Notes: generated from the letters alone by a model not told the origin. Counted from the stretch's first letter, positions 47,473 through 57,095 are shown. The stretch: 64,000 nucleotides of DNA from Aequorivita sp. H23M31 (GCF_004022485.1 NZ_CP034951.1:1984001-2048000); one strand, 5' to 3'. A program made the numbers and translations.

Positions 47473-47735
47473 GGAGAGAGGTCTTATTGTTTTAATAATT
47501 ATTTAGGATATCTAGTATAACAGGTATCTGAATAATCAAAATAAAAAAAGAAAATTACTAAAATATTTGTTAAATAAAAAGTTTATCGTAGATTAGCATT
47601 TCTATTTGGATATTCCTTTCCAATTCTAAACTCTACCAGTTTCAGATCCAATAATTTGGGACTGATCGCGGCGAAGCCATACAATATTCTCAATTTCTGA
47701 GTACTTATCTTATTTGTTAACCTAAACTTATCATT

Positions 47736-50063
47736 ATGCCAGTACAAACATCTTATCCCGGTGTATATGTTCAGGAAGTGCCAAGCGGCGTGCGAACCAT
47801 TGCCGGCGTCAGTACTTCGGTTGCAGTGTTTATAGGACGAACACACACTGGACCTATTAACACACCGCTCTCCTGCTCGAGTTATACAGAATTCGTCAGA
47901 AAATTCTCTGAGAGCAATGAACATAGTGAGTTGGCCCTTTCCGTCAAACTATTCTTCTTAAATGGTGGAACTCAATGCTACGTAGTTCGAGTCGCCAACG
48001 GAGCTGTAGCATCCGCGGTTACCCTAAATAATGCTGATGGTGTTGGAGTATTGACCTTCACTGCCAAATCTCCCGGTCTTGAGGGTGAAAACATTCGTTT
48101 GAACGTGACCTACAACGGACAGCAACCCGAAGCTACTTTTAACTTAGAGATTTTTAAATGGCAAAAAAACAGTAGCGGACAACTGGTGAAATCTGCAGTT
48201 GAAGACTATAGAGGCTTGAGCATGGATCCTTTAAACGCCAAATTCGCTCCGATATATGTCAGTCAAAACTCATCCTTGGTAGACGTAGAACTTGCTGGAA
48301 CAGCCCCAGCGGCAACCCCAGGCTATTCACAATCTGGTCGACCATTACCAAAATCCAAAACACCTTTTCAATCAGCCATGACTTCAGCATTTGCAAAAGG
48401 CACCAGTTTCAGGATAATCTCAAATGGGATTTCAGCAAACGTTGATCTTGAGGGTATAGACCTGACCGGGACCGTTGCTGGCATCATTACCGAAATGGAA
48501 GGAAGAATTAATGCAAATCTTCCTCTCACAAGTAAAATAGCCATAGACAAACCGGATGGACCAACTAACCCAGCTGCAACACTGCTTCTACGAATACGCT
48601 GTGATTCGGGAGATGTATTTATAGAACCCGCTTCAAGTAATGATATTGCCCGGAGCTTGATGCTAGGCACGGCTCAGGGAGGATTAGAGGTTAGCCGGTA
48701 TTCAAATTCCAGGCCCCAAGCTAATGCAATGGTTTTAAAAATAAGCGACCTTGTAACTTTAGAGAATATAGCTAAAGATGCTTTTGATACTATTACAATC
48801 GATTCAACCAGTATTTCCTTAACTGGACCGTATAGCATAAATATAGGTTCTGATTTCATATATCAGGACAACTTGGATCCATTATTAAGTATTACCGGGA
48901 ATAATGATGGTGTCAGGGAAAAATTTGCAATTATTGTTGATGCAATAAATAACGAAATGGCAAATAATCCGCTTTTTCGCTGGAATGCTCAGCTATGGGG
49001 TTCACGACTTGCCATAATTCCTACAGAGGGTGGGGATAATGCAATAGGCACATTGACCACCGGCGGAGTAGATATTGGGGGCAGTTTCGAGAAAAATGTC
49101 CGCTATTATAGCTTAGGAGCATCAGGCAACGGTCCATTTCAAGCTGACAAGATTCCTGGAAGTGATGGGAGCACACCCACACTCTCCGACTATACCAATA
49201 CCTTTCCTATTATAGATCAGGAAGTTGATATTTTTAATCTGATGATCCTTCCTTCAGATGACGGTCATACACCAGAAACTCGAGCATCCCTTTGGGGTCC
49301 CTCAAGTATATTTTGCCAAGAAAAACGAGCCTTTTTACTAATGGATCCCCCAACTTCTTGGAAAGATCCACAAACCGCAACGAATCCCACAACCGGCGTC
49401 AATAGTTTAAGGATTGGACTCGTAAAGGATTATAGCGCCATTTTCTTTCCCAGGGTGACCATTAAGAACAATGGTTTGGATAGAAATATTGGCCCAAGCG
49501 GTGCAATTGCAGGATTAATGGCAAGAATTGATGGAAGCCGTGGTGTATGGAAAGCTCCTGCAGGAACAGAGGCTGATATAAGAGGAATTACGGGATTAGA
49601 GTATAGATTTTCCGACCGTGATAATGGGATATTAAATCCGAAAGCTATAAATACACTTCGGGTATTTCCCAATGGAATTGTAAACTGGGGTGCACGAACA
49701 ATGGATGGTGATGATGATTTTGCGAGTGAATACAAATACATACCCATTCGCCGTACCGCTCTTTATATTGAAGAAAGTCTTTATCGAGGTCTTAAATGGG
49801 TAGTTTTTGAGCCCAACGATGAACCGCTGTGGGCACAAATAAGATTGAATGTAGGCGCATTTATGCACAATCTTTTCCGTCAAGGCGCTTTTCAGGGAAC
49901 CAAGAAACAGGATGCATATTTTGTAAAATGCGACAATGAAACCACTACCCAAAACGACATCAACCTTGGTATCGTAAATGTATGGGTAGGTTTCGCTCCA
50001 TTAAAACCAGCGGAATTCGTCATCCTATATCTACAACAAATGACCGGTCAAATTCAAGTTTAA
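47736..50063 (+). CDS. eCIS contractile sheath protein
   Basis: A 775-residue protein of the phage tail sheath family. The N-terminus SYPGVYVQEVPSGVRTIAGV and the C-terminal core (GLKWVVFEPNDEPLWAQIRLNVGAFMHNLFRQGAF) are characteristic. It forms the outer contractile cylinder of the particle. It is long compared with the 350-480 residue sheaths of Afp/PVC, and the extra length lies in the middle, probably as surface-exposed domains. It appears to be the only sheath gene here, unlike the three in Afp. First gene of the operon; no convincing promoter was identified in the 263-bp upstream region. Confidence 0.93.
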   Translation: MPVQTSYPGVYVQEVPSGVRTIAGVSTSVAVFIGRTHTGPINTPLSCSSYTEFVRKFSESNEHSELALSVKLFFLNGGTQCYVVRVANGAVASAVTLNNADGVGVLTFTAKSPGLEGENIRLNVTYNGQQPEATFNLEIFKWQKNSSGQLVKSAVEDYRGLSMDPLNAKFAPIYVSQNSSLVDVELAGTAPAATPGYSQSGRPLPKSKTPFQSAMTSAFAKGTSFRIISNGISANVDLEGIDLTGTVAGIITEMEGRINANLPLTSKIAIDKPDGPTNPAATLLLRIRCDSGDVFIEPASSNDIARSLMLGTAQGGLEVSRYSNSRPQANAMVLKISDLVTLENIAKDAFDTITIDSTSISLTGPYSINIGSDFIYQDNLDPLLSITGNNDGVREKFAIIVDAINNEMANNPLFRWNAQLWGSRLAIIPTEGGDNAIGTLTTGGVDIGGSFEKNVRYYSLGASGNGPFQADKIPGSDGSTPTLSDYTNTFPIIDQEVDIFNLMILPSDDGHTPETRASLWGPSSIFCQEKRAFLLMDPPTSWKDPQTATNPTTGVNSLRIGLVKDYSAIFFPRVTIKNNGLDRNIGPSGAIAGLMARIDGSRGVWKAPAGTEADIRGITGLEYRFSDRDNGILNPKAINTLRVFPNGIVNWGARTMDGDDDFASEYKYIPIRRTALYIEESLYRGLKWVVFEPNDEPLWAQIRLNVGAFMHNLFRQGAFQGTKKQDAYFVKCDNETTTQNDINLGIVNVWVGFAPLKPAEFVILYLQQMTGQIQV

Positions 50064-50079
50064 CTAAAAAAACATAATT

Positions 50080-50586
50080 ATGGCAGTTCCACAATTTGTG
50101 GTCAATGCATATCGCTATGACCCATATAAGAATTTTAAATTCCGAATTCGTTGGGATGGCAAAGTCGTCGCTGGCGTAAGTAAAGTAAGCGGCCTGAAGC
50201 AATCCACAGAACCCGTAAAGCACCGTGAAGGTGGAGACCCAAGCAGTTCAAGGCTAACGCCAAGTGTTTGGAGTTTTGAACCTATAACTTTGGATAGAGG
50301 TGTTACCCACGATCCCGAATTTGAAAATTGGGCAAAAAAGGTGTGGAATGTGGAAGGCGATTCCATGATCTCTCTTAAAGACTTCCGAAAGGACATTATC
50401 ATTGAGCTTCTAAATGAACAGGGAGTTGTGGCAAAAGCTTATAAAGTATATCGCTGCTGGGTTTCCACCTATCAGGCCCTTCCCGAATTGGATGCCGGAG
50501 GCAATGCGGTTGCCATAGAGCAAATGGTATTACAAAACGAAGGATGGGAACGCGATATGGAGGTTCCGGAGCCAACGCAAACTTAA
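50080..50586 (+). CDS. eCIS inner tube protein (T4 gp19-like)
   Basis: A 168-residue tube subunit. It opens NFKFRIRWDGKVVAGVSKVSGLKQSTEPV and contains REGGDP and SFEPITLDRGVTHD, all typical of gp19-family tube proteins. It stacks as hexamers inside the sheath and forms the channel for cargo. Sixteen bases after the sheath gene. Confidence 0.93.
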   Translation: MAVPQFVVNAYRYDPYKNFKFRIRWDGKVVAGVSKVSGLKQSTEPVKHREGGDPSSSRLTPSVWSFEPITLDRGVTHDPEFENWAKKVWNVEGDSMISLKDFRKDIIIELLNEQGVVAKAYKVYRCWVSTYQALPELDAGGNAVAIEQMVLQNEGWERDMEVPEPTQT

Positions 50587-50597
50587 GAGGTTCGTAA

Positions 50598-51362
50598 ATG
50601 CACAAATCGGAGGCTTTATTTATTCCGTTAAGATGGACACCAAATACCCCGGCAATCCATTTAAGAAGTTTGAAAACCGCCGATGAAATGGACATCAAGA
50701 ACACTGATACAAATAGTCTACTCCGCCTTCTTGATTCTTTAATCCAAAATTCACCGTCGGGAAAAGAAGTGCAAGCTTCACAAATAGTTACTGCTGACCG
50801 TGACAGAATAGTAGCCCATTTATATCTTCACATTTATGGCTCCAAGATAGAAAGCACTGTAAAATGTAAATCTTGTGAACAGAAATTTGATCTTGATTTT
50901 AATCTCGATCAACTCTTAGAGCACTATCAACCTACCGCCGAAACTCTTCCGAATGATGGGATTTATAAAATAGAGCCAAACATACAATTTCGATTGCCAA
51001 ACGGGGAAGATGAAATATTTGTAGAAAATCTTTCGGCACAAGACGCAGAAACAAAACTATTAGAAAGATGTTTGATCGAAGGCGACCCGAAAATCGACCG
51101 CGAAAAGATTCAACAAAAAATGGCAGAACTGGCACCACTACTCAGCATGGATATGAAAGCAAATTGTCCAGAATGCGATCATACGCAGGAAGTTCGATTT
51201 GACATGCAACCTTTTTTTCTAACCAGACTTATGCAGGAAGGACCGCGCTTGGCAAAAGAAATACACGCTATTGCCTCTGTTTACCATTGGTCGCATCAGG
51301 AAATTATGAACCTTTCCCGAAACTCGAGAAAGCAGTATGCAGGGTTAATTTTTGAAATTTGA
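50598..51362 (+). CDS. T4 gp26/gp51-like baseplate assembly protein with CxxC pairs
   Basis: A 254-residue protein resembling the phage T4 baseplate hub-assembly family found in many eCIS loci between tube and cap genes. Two cysteine pairs, CKSC at residues 90-93 and CPEC at 190-193, could form one zinc ribbon split by about 97 residues. The segment between contains the conserved-looking LPNGEDEIFVENLSAQDAE. The biochemical role is not established. The gene overlaps the start region of the next ORF. Confidence 0.65.
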   Translation: MHKSEALFIPLRWTPNTPAIHLRSLKTADEMDIKNTDTNSLLRLLDSLIQNSPSGKEVQASQIVTADRDRIVAHLYLHIYGSKIESTVKCKSCEQKFDLDFNLDQLLEHYQPTAETLPNDGIYKIEPNIQFRLPNGEDEIFVENLSAQDAETKLLERCLIEGDPKIDREKIQQKMAELAPLLSMDMKANCPECDHTQEVRFDMQPFFLTRLMQEGPRLAKEIHAIASVYHWSHQEIMNLSRNSRKQYAGLIFEI

Positions 51363-51367
51363 ATACC

Positions 51368-52243
51368 ATGAACTCCTATCTATCCATGATTGCGGAAAGG
51401 AACACGCAGATTGACAACATTCCTTTATCTCCTGTTAGTGGGAAACCAATGCCAATTATGGATTCATCCGATATGGGTGAAAATGAAATTTCCCGGGAAA
51501 CGGAATTCATCAGACATAAGCCGGATCCATTTCAAACTATGGAAAACCCATCCATATCGCTTCCAAATTCCGAAGATGATATCAAATCAACATCAACCAA
51601 TAATGAAAATAATAGTTTTTCGGAAATTGGAAATCCTGAGAACAACCCCCACTCTCTTCAACCTAACAAACCATCAATTGGAAACCTATCAAAAACCAGA
51701 TCAAACGGGGATGGGAGAAGTGAAATTGTCTATTTTTCAAAACATGTGGAAAGGCAAAGTAATTTCAAAACTAAAACACCCATAAATATTGGTCCTGAAA
51801 ACAAGGAAACTGAATATGAAAACCCTGTAAAGCTATTGGAAGATTCAAGCACTTCGGTTTCAATGGATAAAAACCCGGATTACAGCGAGCCAAGTAAAAA
51901 TTTAGTGCCGAAAAAAGAAGGTAAAGAACAAGTCATATCTTCGGAAATAACTCCGAAACCGGAGTTTATCGATCCTAATTCAAACCATCAACACAGGACA
52001 GATAGTTTAATTCCCAAACGAGTAAAGAGAGAAAACATTCTTCCCAATTTGAAAGATAAAGAACCACTTCAAAATAAAAAGAACAATTCGGGCCCTACCC
52101 TTATTATCGGAAAAATCAGTGTCGAAATTGTACCTCCAGCAAACAAGGTTTCGCCAAAAATAATTACCAAAGTAGTATCCAGTCCATCAAATCAGGGTCA
52201 ATCAAAATCAAATAAGCTGATTTTCGGATTGGGGCAAATGTAA
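51368..52243 (+). CDS. Low-complexity disordered eCIS linker protein
   Basis: About 291 residues from ATG 51368 (MNSYLSMIAERNTQ); a TTG nine bases upstream would overlap the previous stop. The protein is rich in Asn, Ser, Pro, Lys and Glu and has no folded domain until the C-terminus. There, TLIIGKISVEIVPP followed by a short basic tail looks structured and may be the docking part. Position between the gp26-like and cap genes matches poorly conserved spacer proteins in related clusters. Function unknown. Confidence 0.65.
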   Translation: MNSYLSMIAERNTQIDNIPLSPVSGKPMPIMDSSDMGENEISRETEFIRHKPDPFQTMENPSISLPNSEDDIKSTSTNNENNSFSEIGNPENNPHSLQPNKPSIGNLSKTRSNGDGRSEIVYFSKHVERQSNFKTKTPINIGPENKETEYENPVKLLEDSSTSVSMDKNPDYSEPSKNLVPKKEGKEQVISSEITPKPEFIDPNSNHQHRTDSLIPKRVKRENILPNLKDKEPLQNKKNNSGPTLIIGKISVEIVPPANKVSPKIITKVVSSPSNQGQSKSNKLIFGLGQM

Positions 52244-52245
52244 AT

Positions 52246-53487
52246 ATGGAATACACTTCTTTAAAAGAGATCACTGGAAGTATTATTGAGATAATACAAG
52301 TTGCGGCGGATAATTCAGGTAATTGGAACCCAAAGTTAAAGGTTTTGCCCGAAATCTTACGCGATCAAAACAACGGCATAGGATTTTATTTGTTTCATAC
52401 CCAGGAAAGCAATTATTATAAAAATTTTCCCGCTCCTGGAAATGATAGTCCACCGGTGAGTTTCACACCCATGGCATTGAATTTATTTTATCAATTATCG
52501 GCCAACAGCACAAAAGAAAATGACAAAAAAGACGTCTATGATGAGCAGGAAATGATGGCAGTGGCCATGAAGGCATTGCATGACAATTCCCATTTAAAAA
52601 TTACATCATCAGGAAAAAAAATTAATCTGAAAATCACCCTTCAAACTCTGACACCGAGCGAGTCCGTTCAGTATTGGGCAGCTTCAGAATCATCGGTTCG
52701 GCTGTCGGCGTATTATGAAGTTTCGGTAGTGTTTCTTGAACCCCAAAAACCGTTATCGTATGCAGGAAGGGTATTGTCTTATGGCAACTTTGTATTTGTA
52801 AGAGGAGCACCCCAAATAACCTCAAGCGAAAGTATGGTAGAATACATCCTGCCTGGAGAAGTGGTCCCAAAAAATATTAAAATAAGTCCGGCCCAGGCTC
52901 CAATAAACAACACAATCAGTTTCCTTGGAACCGGGTTTAATGGAGGTTCTTTAAAAATATTGCTAATCAGTCCATTATGGCCTGAACCAGCAGTTGCAGA
53001 TGCCGCTTGGTCTCCAACATTGATTTCAGAAAACCAGTTGGATTTGACGCTGCAACCAACAGCCAAACTGCTCCATAGCGGAAGTACGAGAAGCGTTATT
53101 CCCGGACTTTATGCTGCGCGGGTGAATTTGACCGAAATAAGGAGCTTACCAAATGGAACAGCGAAAACATTCGATCATATATCCAATCAATTTCCTTTTT
53201 CCGTAATGCCGCGTATAACTTCAATTTCAGACGAAAGTGGTGGCTTCTTTAAGGTTAAATGCGAAGTTTTCCAACATGCCGACATGACCCGTGACGACGT
53301 ACAGATATATATTGGAGAAGAGATGCTCACATTATCCCCCTCGACTCCTTCTTCGGGTGGATTTCAGATTACAGACCCCACAACGGTTATGTTGAAAGTT
53401 CCCACTGGTTTACAACCTGGCAACGTACCCTTGCGAATTCTAATAAGAGGAATAGAATCAGAGCCAAAATGGATTTCAATACCATAA
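52246..53487 (+). CDS. DUF4255 tail-terminator (cap) protein with IPT/TIG domain
   Basis: A 413-residue protein. The first ~195 residues are the DUF4255 domain of Afp16/Pvc16 caps, which close the distal end of tube and sheath; visible parts are LKEITGSIIEIIQVAAD and VSFTPMALNLFYQLSA. Residues ~210-310 are an IPT/TIG-like immunoglobulin fold (ISPAQAPINNTISFLGTGF) and the C-terminus is beta-rich. The extra Ig-like part is common in Bacteroidota caps. Two bases separate it from the upstream linker gene. Confidence 0.88.
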   Translation: MEYTSLKEITGSIIEIIQVAADNSGNWNPKLKVLPEILRDQNNGIGFYLFHTQESNYYKNFPAPGNDSPPVSFTPMALNLFYQLSANSTKENDKKDVYDEQEMMAVAMKALHDNSHLKITSSGKKINLKITLQTLTPSESVQYWAASESSVRLSAYYEVSVVFLEPQKPLSYAGRVLSYGNFVFVRGAPQITSSESMVEYILPGEVVPKNIKISPAQAPINNTISFLGTGFNGGSLKILLISPLWPEPAVADAAWSPTLISENQLDLTLQPTAKLLHSGSTRSVIPGLYAARVNLTEIRSLPNGTAKTFDHISNQFPFSVMPRITSISDESGGFFKVKCEVFQHADMTRDDVQIYIGEEMLTLSPSTPSSGGFQITDPTTVMLKVPTGLQPGNVPLRILIRGIESEPKWISIP

Positions 53488-53510
53488 ATTGAATAAAAAG
53501 AGCCATAGAA

Positions 53511-55601
53511 TTGATCGATTTTATAGAAAATAATAATTCAAAGCATGTTGCCCTTGGCACACAGAATGTTCCCGGACTTGTATTGAAGAGAATACAATTA
53601 CTTGCCCAAAGACGTATTGCCTGGTTACGTGAAATATGGACTGGGATTAGCGAAAAAAGCAATGGGGAATTCAATTCACATACCGAAGTGGATGGATATT
53701 TACATACCCAGGATATTCCAACCTTGGAAAAAGAGTGGTATGACCAAGATCCCGAGATGCAAAAAGTTTCCTTTTTATTAAATAAAACCGAGGAAATTCT
53801 GCATCGAAATAAGGAGTCCCGAATACATGTTTTGGCAGAACTTTTCAGCCTAAACCAACTGGAAACCGACATTCTGCATTTATGTTTGGCCCACTCCATA
53901 GATCCAAACCTGAGCAGGGTTTTTGCCTATTTGCAGGATAATTCGGCAAGGAATTACATAACCGATTCCCTTATAGCGAAATTGTTTGGCTACGGAAACT
54001 GGATCCTTCTGCCCGCCTCCTCTCCCATAAAGAAATGGAGATTGATAACCGAAACAACTTCATCCGCAGGAGAACCCACGAGAATTCAGTTGGATCCATA
54101 TATCAAAAATTGGTTACTTGGGTTATATGGAATTGATGATGCCTTGATAGAATTTACCAGCCTTCAAGCTGTAAAAAAACCACTTTCCCAATGGCCTATT
54201 AAAGACGTGGTGGATAAATTTAAAAGAATGACGGCGAATCGGCCAGATAATAAATTGCGCATTTTCATTGAAGGACCCGATGGTTCGGGACGTAAAAGTT
54301 TTGCATCCATAATCGGTAAAGAGTTTGGAATGGAGGTACTTGCGATAAATGCAGACCGCGTATCAGAAAATCGTTGGCCAATGGTTTATATGCTGGCGCA
54401 ACGTCAGGCCCTTCTTTCCAACAAAGCTATTTGTTGGTATGGCGAAACGATGCCTGAAAAATATTGGCCGGACAACATTTCATCATTTCATCTGCAGTTT
54501 GTAATTGGAGAATCTGATGAATCGCTTATAGCGAACAATCATTATTTAGACCTTCGGATTGCGCTTCCCGCCGTATCCTTTAACGAAAGGATTGCATTAT
54601 GGAACAAATACGTTCCACATTCAGTTGAATGGCCCAAGGAAGAAAGGGAACAAATGGTTTTAAGGCATGAAACCACCGTGGGACAAATCGTGTGGATAGG
54701 GAAAAAAATGACCCCAACAATTGATGACGCGTATGAAGCTTTACGTTTGGATTCAGGTCGCAGATTGGGAAACCTCGCCCAACAAATGTCCAGTAATTTC
54801 ACATTTACTGACCTTGTGCTTTCTGATTATACCAGAAAAGGAATTGAGGATTTTATTTTTGAAGCCACGGATAGAATTCAATTTTGGGAACAGCCTAATG
54901 CCAAAAGACTATTTCCCTACGGAAGAGGTCTGATAGGATTGTTTACCGGAAGTCCGGGCACCGGAAAGACAATGGCGGCCCAAGTAATTGCATCCGCTTT
55001 AAAACAGGAACTTTACCGCATTGATCTTTCAACTGTAATCAGCAAATATATTGGCGAAAGCTCAAAGAATATCGAACGCATTCTTTCAAGGGCAAAAAAC
55101 ATGAACGTGATACTGCTTTTTGATGAGGCCGACACTCTTTTTGGGAAAAGAACGGACATTAAGGATTCGCACGACCGTTATGCTAATTCCGACACCAATT
55201 ATTTGCTGCAGGCAATCGAGTCCTATCCAGGAATTGTAATCCTAACAAGCAATAAAGAATCAAATATCGACACTGGCTTTACCAGGCGGTTAAGATTTGT
55301 ACTCGAATTTCCGAAACCCGAGGCTTCACAGCGTTTGCTCATTTGGAAAAAGATCCTTGGGGAACTCACGGACAAGGATACACTAAAAAAACTTGAGAAT
55401 GAATTGGTCAAACTTTCCACATTAATAGATATTACAGGAGCACAGATAAAACAGTCAATTTTGTCCGCCTTGTATAAATCAAGAAAAGAAAAATGCGACC
55501 TCAATATTTCCCATATCCTTGCCGGTCTGGAAAGAGAGATGGCAAAAGAAGGCAGGGGATTGGGCAAACAGGTGCAGCAAAGTTTTAGAGAGGTTGTATG
55601 A
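53511..55601 (+). CDS. eCIS AAA+ ATPase (Afp15/Pvc15-like)
   Basis: A 696-residue protein with a TTG start at 53511; no nearby in-frame ATG. The N-terminal ~200 residues are the winged-helix-like region of this family. The first AAA module (about 240-400) has a disturbed P-loop, GPDGSGRKS at 255-263, with an extra Arg before Lys. The second is canonical, with Walker A GSPGTGKT at 480-487 and Walker B VILLFDEADT (Asp538-Glu539). In PVC/Afp the homologue is thought to load or unfold cargo. It overlaps the next gene by four bases (ATGA). Confidence 0.93.
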   Translation: MIDFIENNNSKHVALGTQNVPGLVLKRIQLLAQRRIAWLREIWTGISEKSNGEFNSHTEVDGYLHTQDIPTLEKEWYDQDPEMQKVSFLLNKTEEILHRNKESRIHVLAELFSLNQLETDILHLCLAHSIDPNLSRVFAYLQDNSARNYITDSLIAKLFGYGNWILLPASSPIKKWRLITETTSSAGEPTRIQLDPYIKNWLLGLYGIDDALIEFTSLQAVKKPLSQWPIKDVVDKFKRMTANRPDNKLRIFIEGPDGSGRKSFASIIGKEFGMEVLAINADRVSENRWPMVYMLAQRQALLSNKAICWYGETMPEKYWPDNISSFHLQFVIGESDESLIANNHYLDLRIALPAVSFNERIALWNKYVPHSVEWPKEEREQMVLRHETTVGQIVWIGKKMTPTIDDAYEALRLDSGRRLGNLAQQMSSNFTFTDLVLSDYTRKGIEDFIFEATDRIQFWEQPNAKRLFPYGRGLIGLFTGSPGTGKTMAAQVIASALKQELYRIDLSTVISKYIGESSKNIERILSRAKNMNVILLFDEADTLFGKRTDIKDSHDRYANSDTNYLLQAIESYPGIVILTSNKESNIDTGFTRRLRFVLEFPKPEASQRLLIWKKILGELTDKDTLKKLENELVKLSTLIDITGAQIKQSILSALYKSRKEKCDLNISHILAGLEREMAKEGRGLGKQVQQSFREVV

Positions 55602-55834
55602 TACAGATTGATGAATTGCAAATACGAATGCCCGACAATAATAAAAACGACGGCAATGAATTGGGAAGGCAGGTTGCCGAACGGCTTGCCAATGCAATTC
55701 CCGAAGATTACGGAAATCAGCACATTCCTGAATTAAACATACGGTGGCAAGGTGCTGCATCACACAGTATATCACAGATGGCCGACCATATTGTGGAACA
55801 AATTCTACAAGAAATAAAAAACGCAAAATTATAA
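55598..55834 (+). CDS. Small helical eCIS protein, function unknown
   Basis: A 78-residue protein (MIQIDELQIRMPDNN...) whose ATG overlaps the ATPase stop, so it is translationally coupled. Sequence suggests short beta strands followed by amphipathic helices (ISQMADHIVEQILQEIKNAKL). Small acidic proteins at this position occur in other eCIS operons. I recognise no domain. It lies three bases before the first DUF4157 gene, so a cargo adaptor or chaperone role is possible but unproven. Confidence 0.75.
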   Translation: MIQIDELQIRMPDNNKNDGNELGRQVAERLANAIPEDYGNQHIPELNIRWQGAASHSISQMADHIVEQILQEIKNAKL

Positions 55835-55837
55835 AGA

Positions 55838-56827
55838 ATGTATTCGCTTTCACATAAAAACAACCCAGCATCAAAACCCTTTACGCCAAAAAGCAAATTT
55901 CTTGTACAGCCAAAACTCACCATTAATACACCAGGTGACGTTTACGAGCAAGAGGCCGATGCCATGGCAGACAGAGTGATGCGGATGTCAGCCAATGAAA
56001 CCATGCGCCAACCTGAGCCCACCACGGGGCTGATTGGCAAATCCCTCCAACGAAAATGCTCAAAATGCGAAGAGGAGGAAAAAAAGAAACCCATTATGCG
56101 CAAAGCTGAAAATGGTGCTATAGGCATACCTGTTTCATCGTCGTTTGCTTCTTCCCTGAATGCTTCCAAAGGCGGTGGCTCTCCTTTGCCCAGCGACACA
56201 AGGAATTTTATGGAACATGCGTTTAGCGTGGATTTTTCCCAAGTGCGTGTTCATACCAATAATCAAGCTTCTGAATTGAGCAAGGAAATTAATGCAAAAG
56301 CGTTTACAACCGGAAATAATATATATTTCAATGATGCCCAATATAACCCACAAACTGTTGAGGGGAAACATTTACTTATCCATGAGCTGACACACGTTGT
56401 CCAACAAAATCCTGAATTAACTTCAACCAAGATTCAAAAAAAATCTTCCAATATTATACAGAGAGTAATTACGGGAAGTGGAATCAAATTAGGATGTTCC
56501 ACCATGGGCAGAGGATCTCGAACTTGTATTGGTAGCTGTAGAGCTGGTGATAATACTATAGGCACATGCTATTGGAATGTTTATAAAAGAGGTTGTGCTT
56601 GCCGATCGAATAAAGGAGCAGAGCCGGGACCAAGTGAAAGAACTGTGCCCTTTTGGGTTTATCTCTACGGAGGCGCTCTTACCTTAGCACTCATTGCATG
56701 TTTTGCCAGTGGTGTTTGTGAAGCCGCTGCGATCGTTGGGGCTGCTGGAGCGGCCGCCGCTGCTGGAATTATTTTGCTTCTCAAAAAGTCAGGCATCACA
56801 GTAACTGACGGTGATAACATCGCTTAA
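55838..56827 (+). CDS. eCIS-associated DUF4157 protein with Cys-rich, hydrophobic C-terminus
   Basis: A 329-residue protein. Residues 30-210 are the DUF4157 eCIS-core domain: GDVYEQEADAMADRVMRM, a CSKCEEEEKK cysteine pair, FSQVRVHTNNQA, and the zinc-protease motif HELTH at 182-186. The C-terminal 120 residues are unlike the paralogue. They hold a cluster of about seven cysteines (GCSTMGRGSRTCIGSCRAG, YKRGCACRS), then a hydrophobic Ala/Gly-rich stretch (LTLALIACFASGVCEAAAIV and a second helix). No signal peptide. DUF4157 domains mark eCIS-loaded toxins, so a cargo protein that acts on membranes is plausible. Confidence 0.82.
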   Translation: MYSLSHKNNPASKPFTPKSKFLVQPKLTINTPGDVYEQEADAMADRVMRMSANETMRQPEPTTGLIGKSLQRKCSKCEEEEKKKPIMRKAENGAIGIPVSSSFASSLNASKGGGSPLPSDTRNFMEHAFSVDFSQVRVHTNNQASELSKEINAKAFTTGNNIYFNDAQYNPQTVEGKHLLIHELTHVVQQNPELTSTKIQKKSSNIIQRVITGSGIKLGCSTMGRGSRTCIGSCRAGDNTIGTCYWNVYKRGCACRSNKGAEPGPSERTVPFWVYLYGGALTLALIACFASGVCEAAAIVGAAGAAAAAGIILLLKKSGITVTDGDNIA

Positions 56828-57095
56828 GAAAAACGAAATCAAAATTCTCTTTTTCATATGTCCATGTAATTAGAAATACCCGAATTAAATCCAATAAACT
56901 TATCTTGTGATTAACAATATTGTACATATAAAGCAAAATGGAATTGCCAGAAAGACCAGAACTTGGATTATAGCACTGTTCCGTTTCAAAGGTTAATGTG
57001 AACGATAAGAATGGTGGTGCTTAGGATTGATAAATCCATTTGGTTTACAATGTCTTAAGTGAACGAAAAAATGACAGTTTATTAAGCTTTACTTG
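56828..57095. other. Gap between the two DUF4157 genes
   Basis: 268 bases in an otherwise tightly packed operon. It has no ORF of note; short frames such as MELPERPELGL near 56938 may be remnants of a lost gene. The length suggests insertion, deletion or reshuffling of cargo genes here. Confidence 0.45.
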
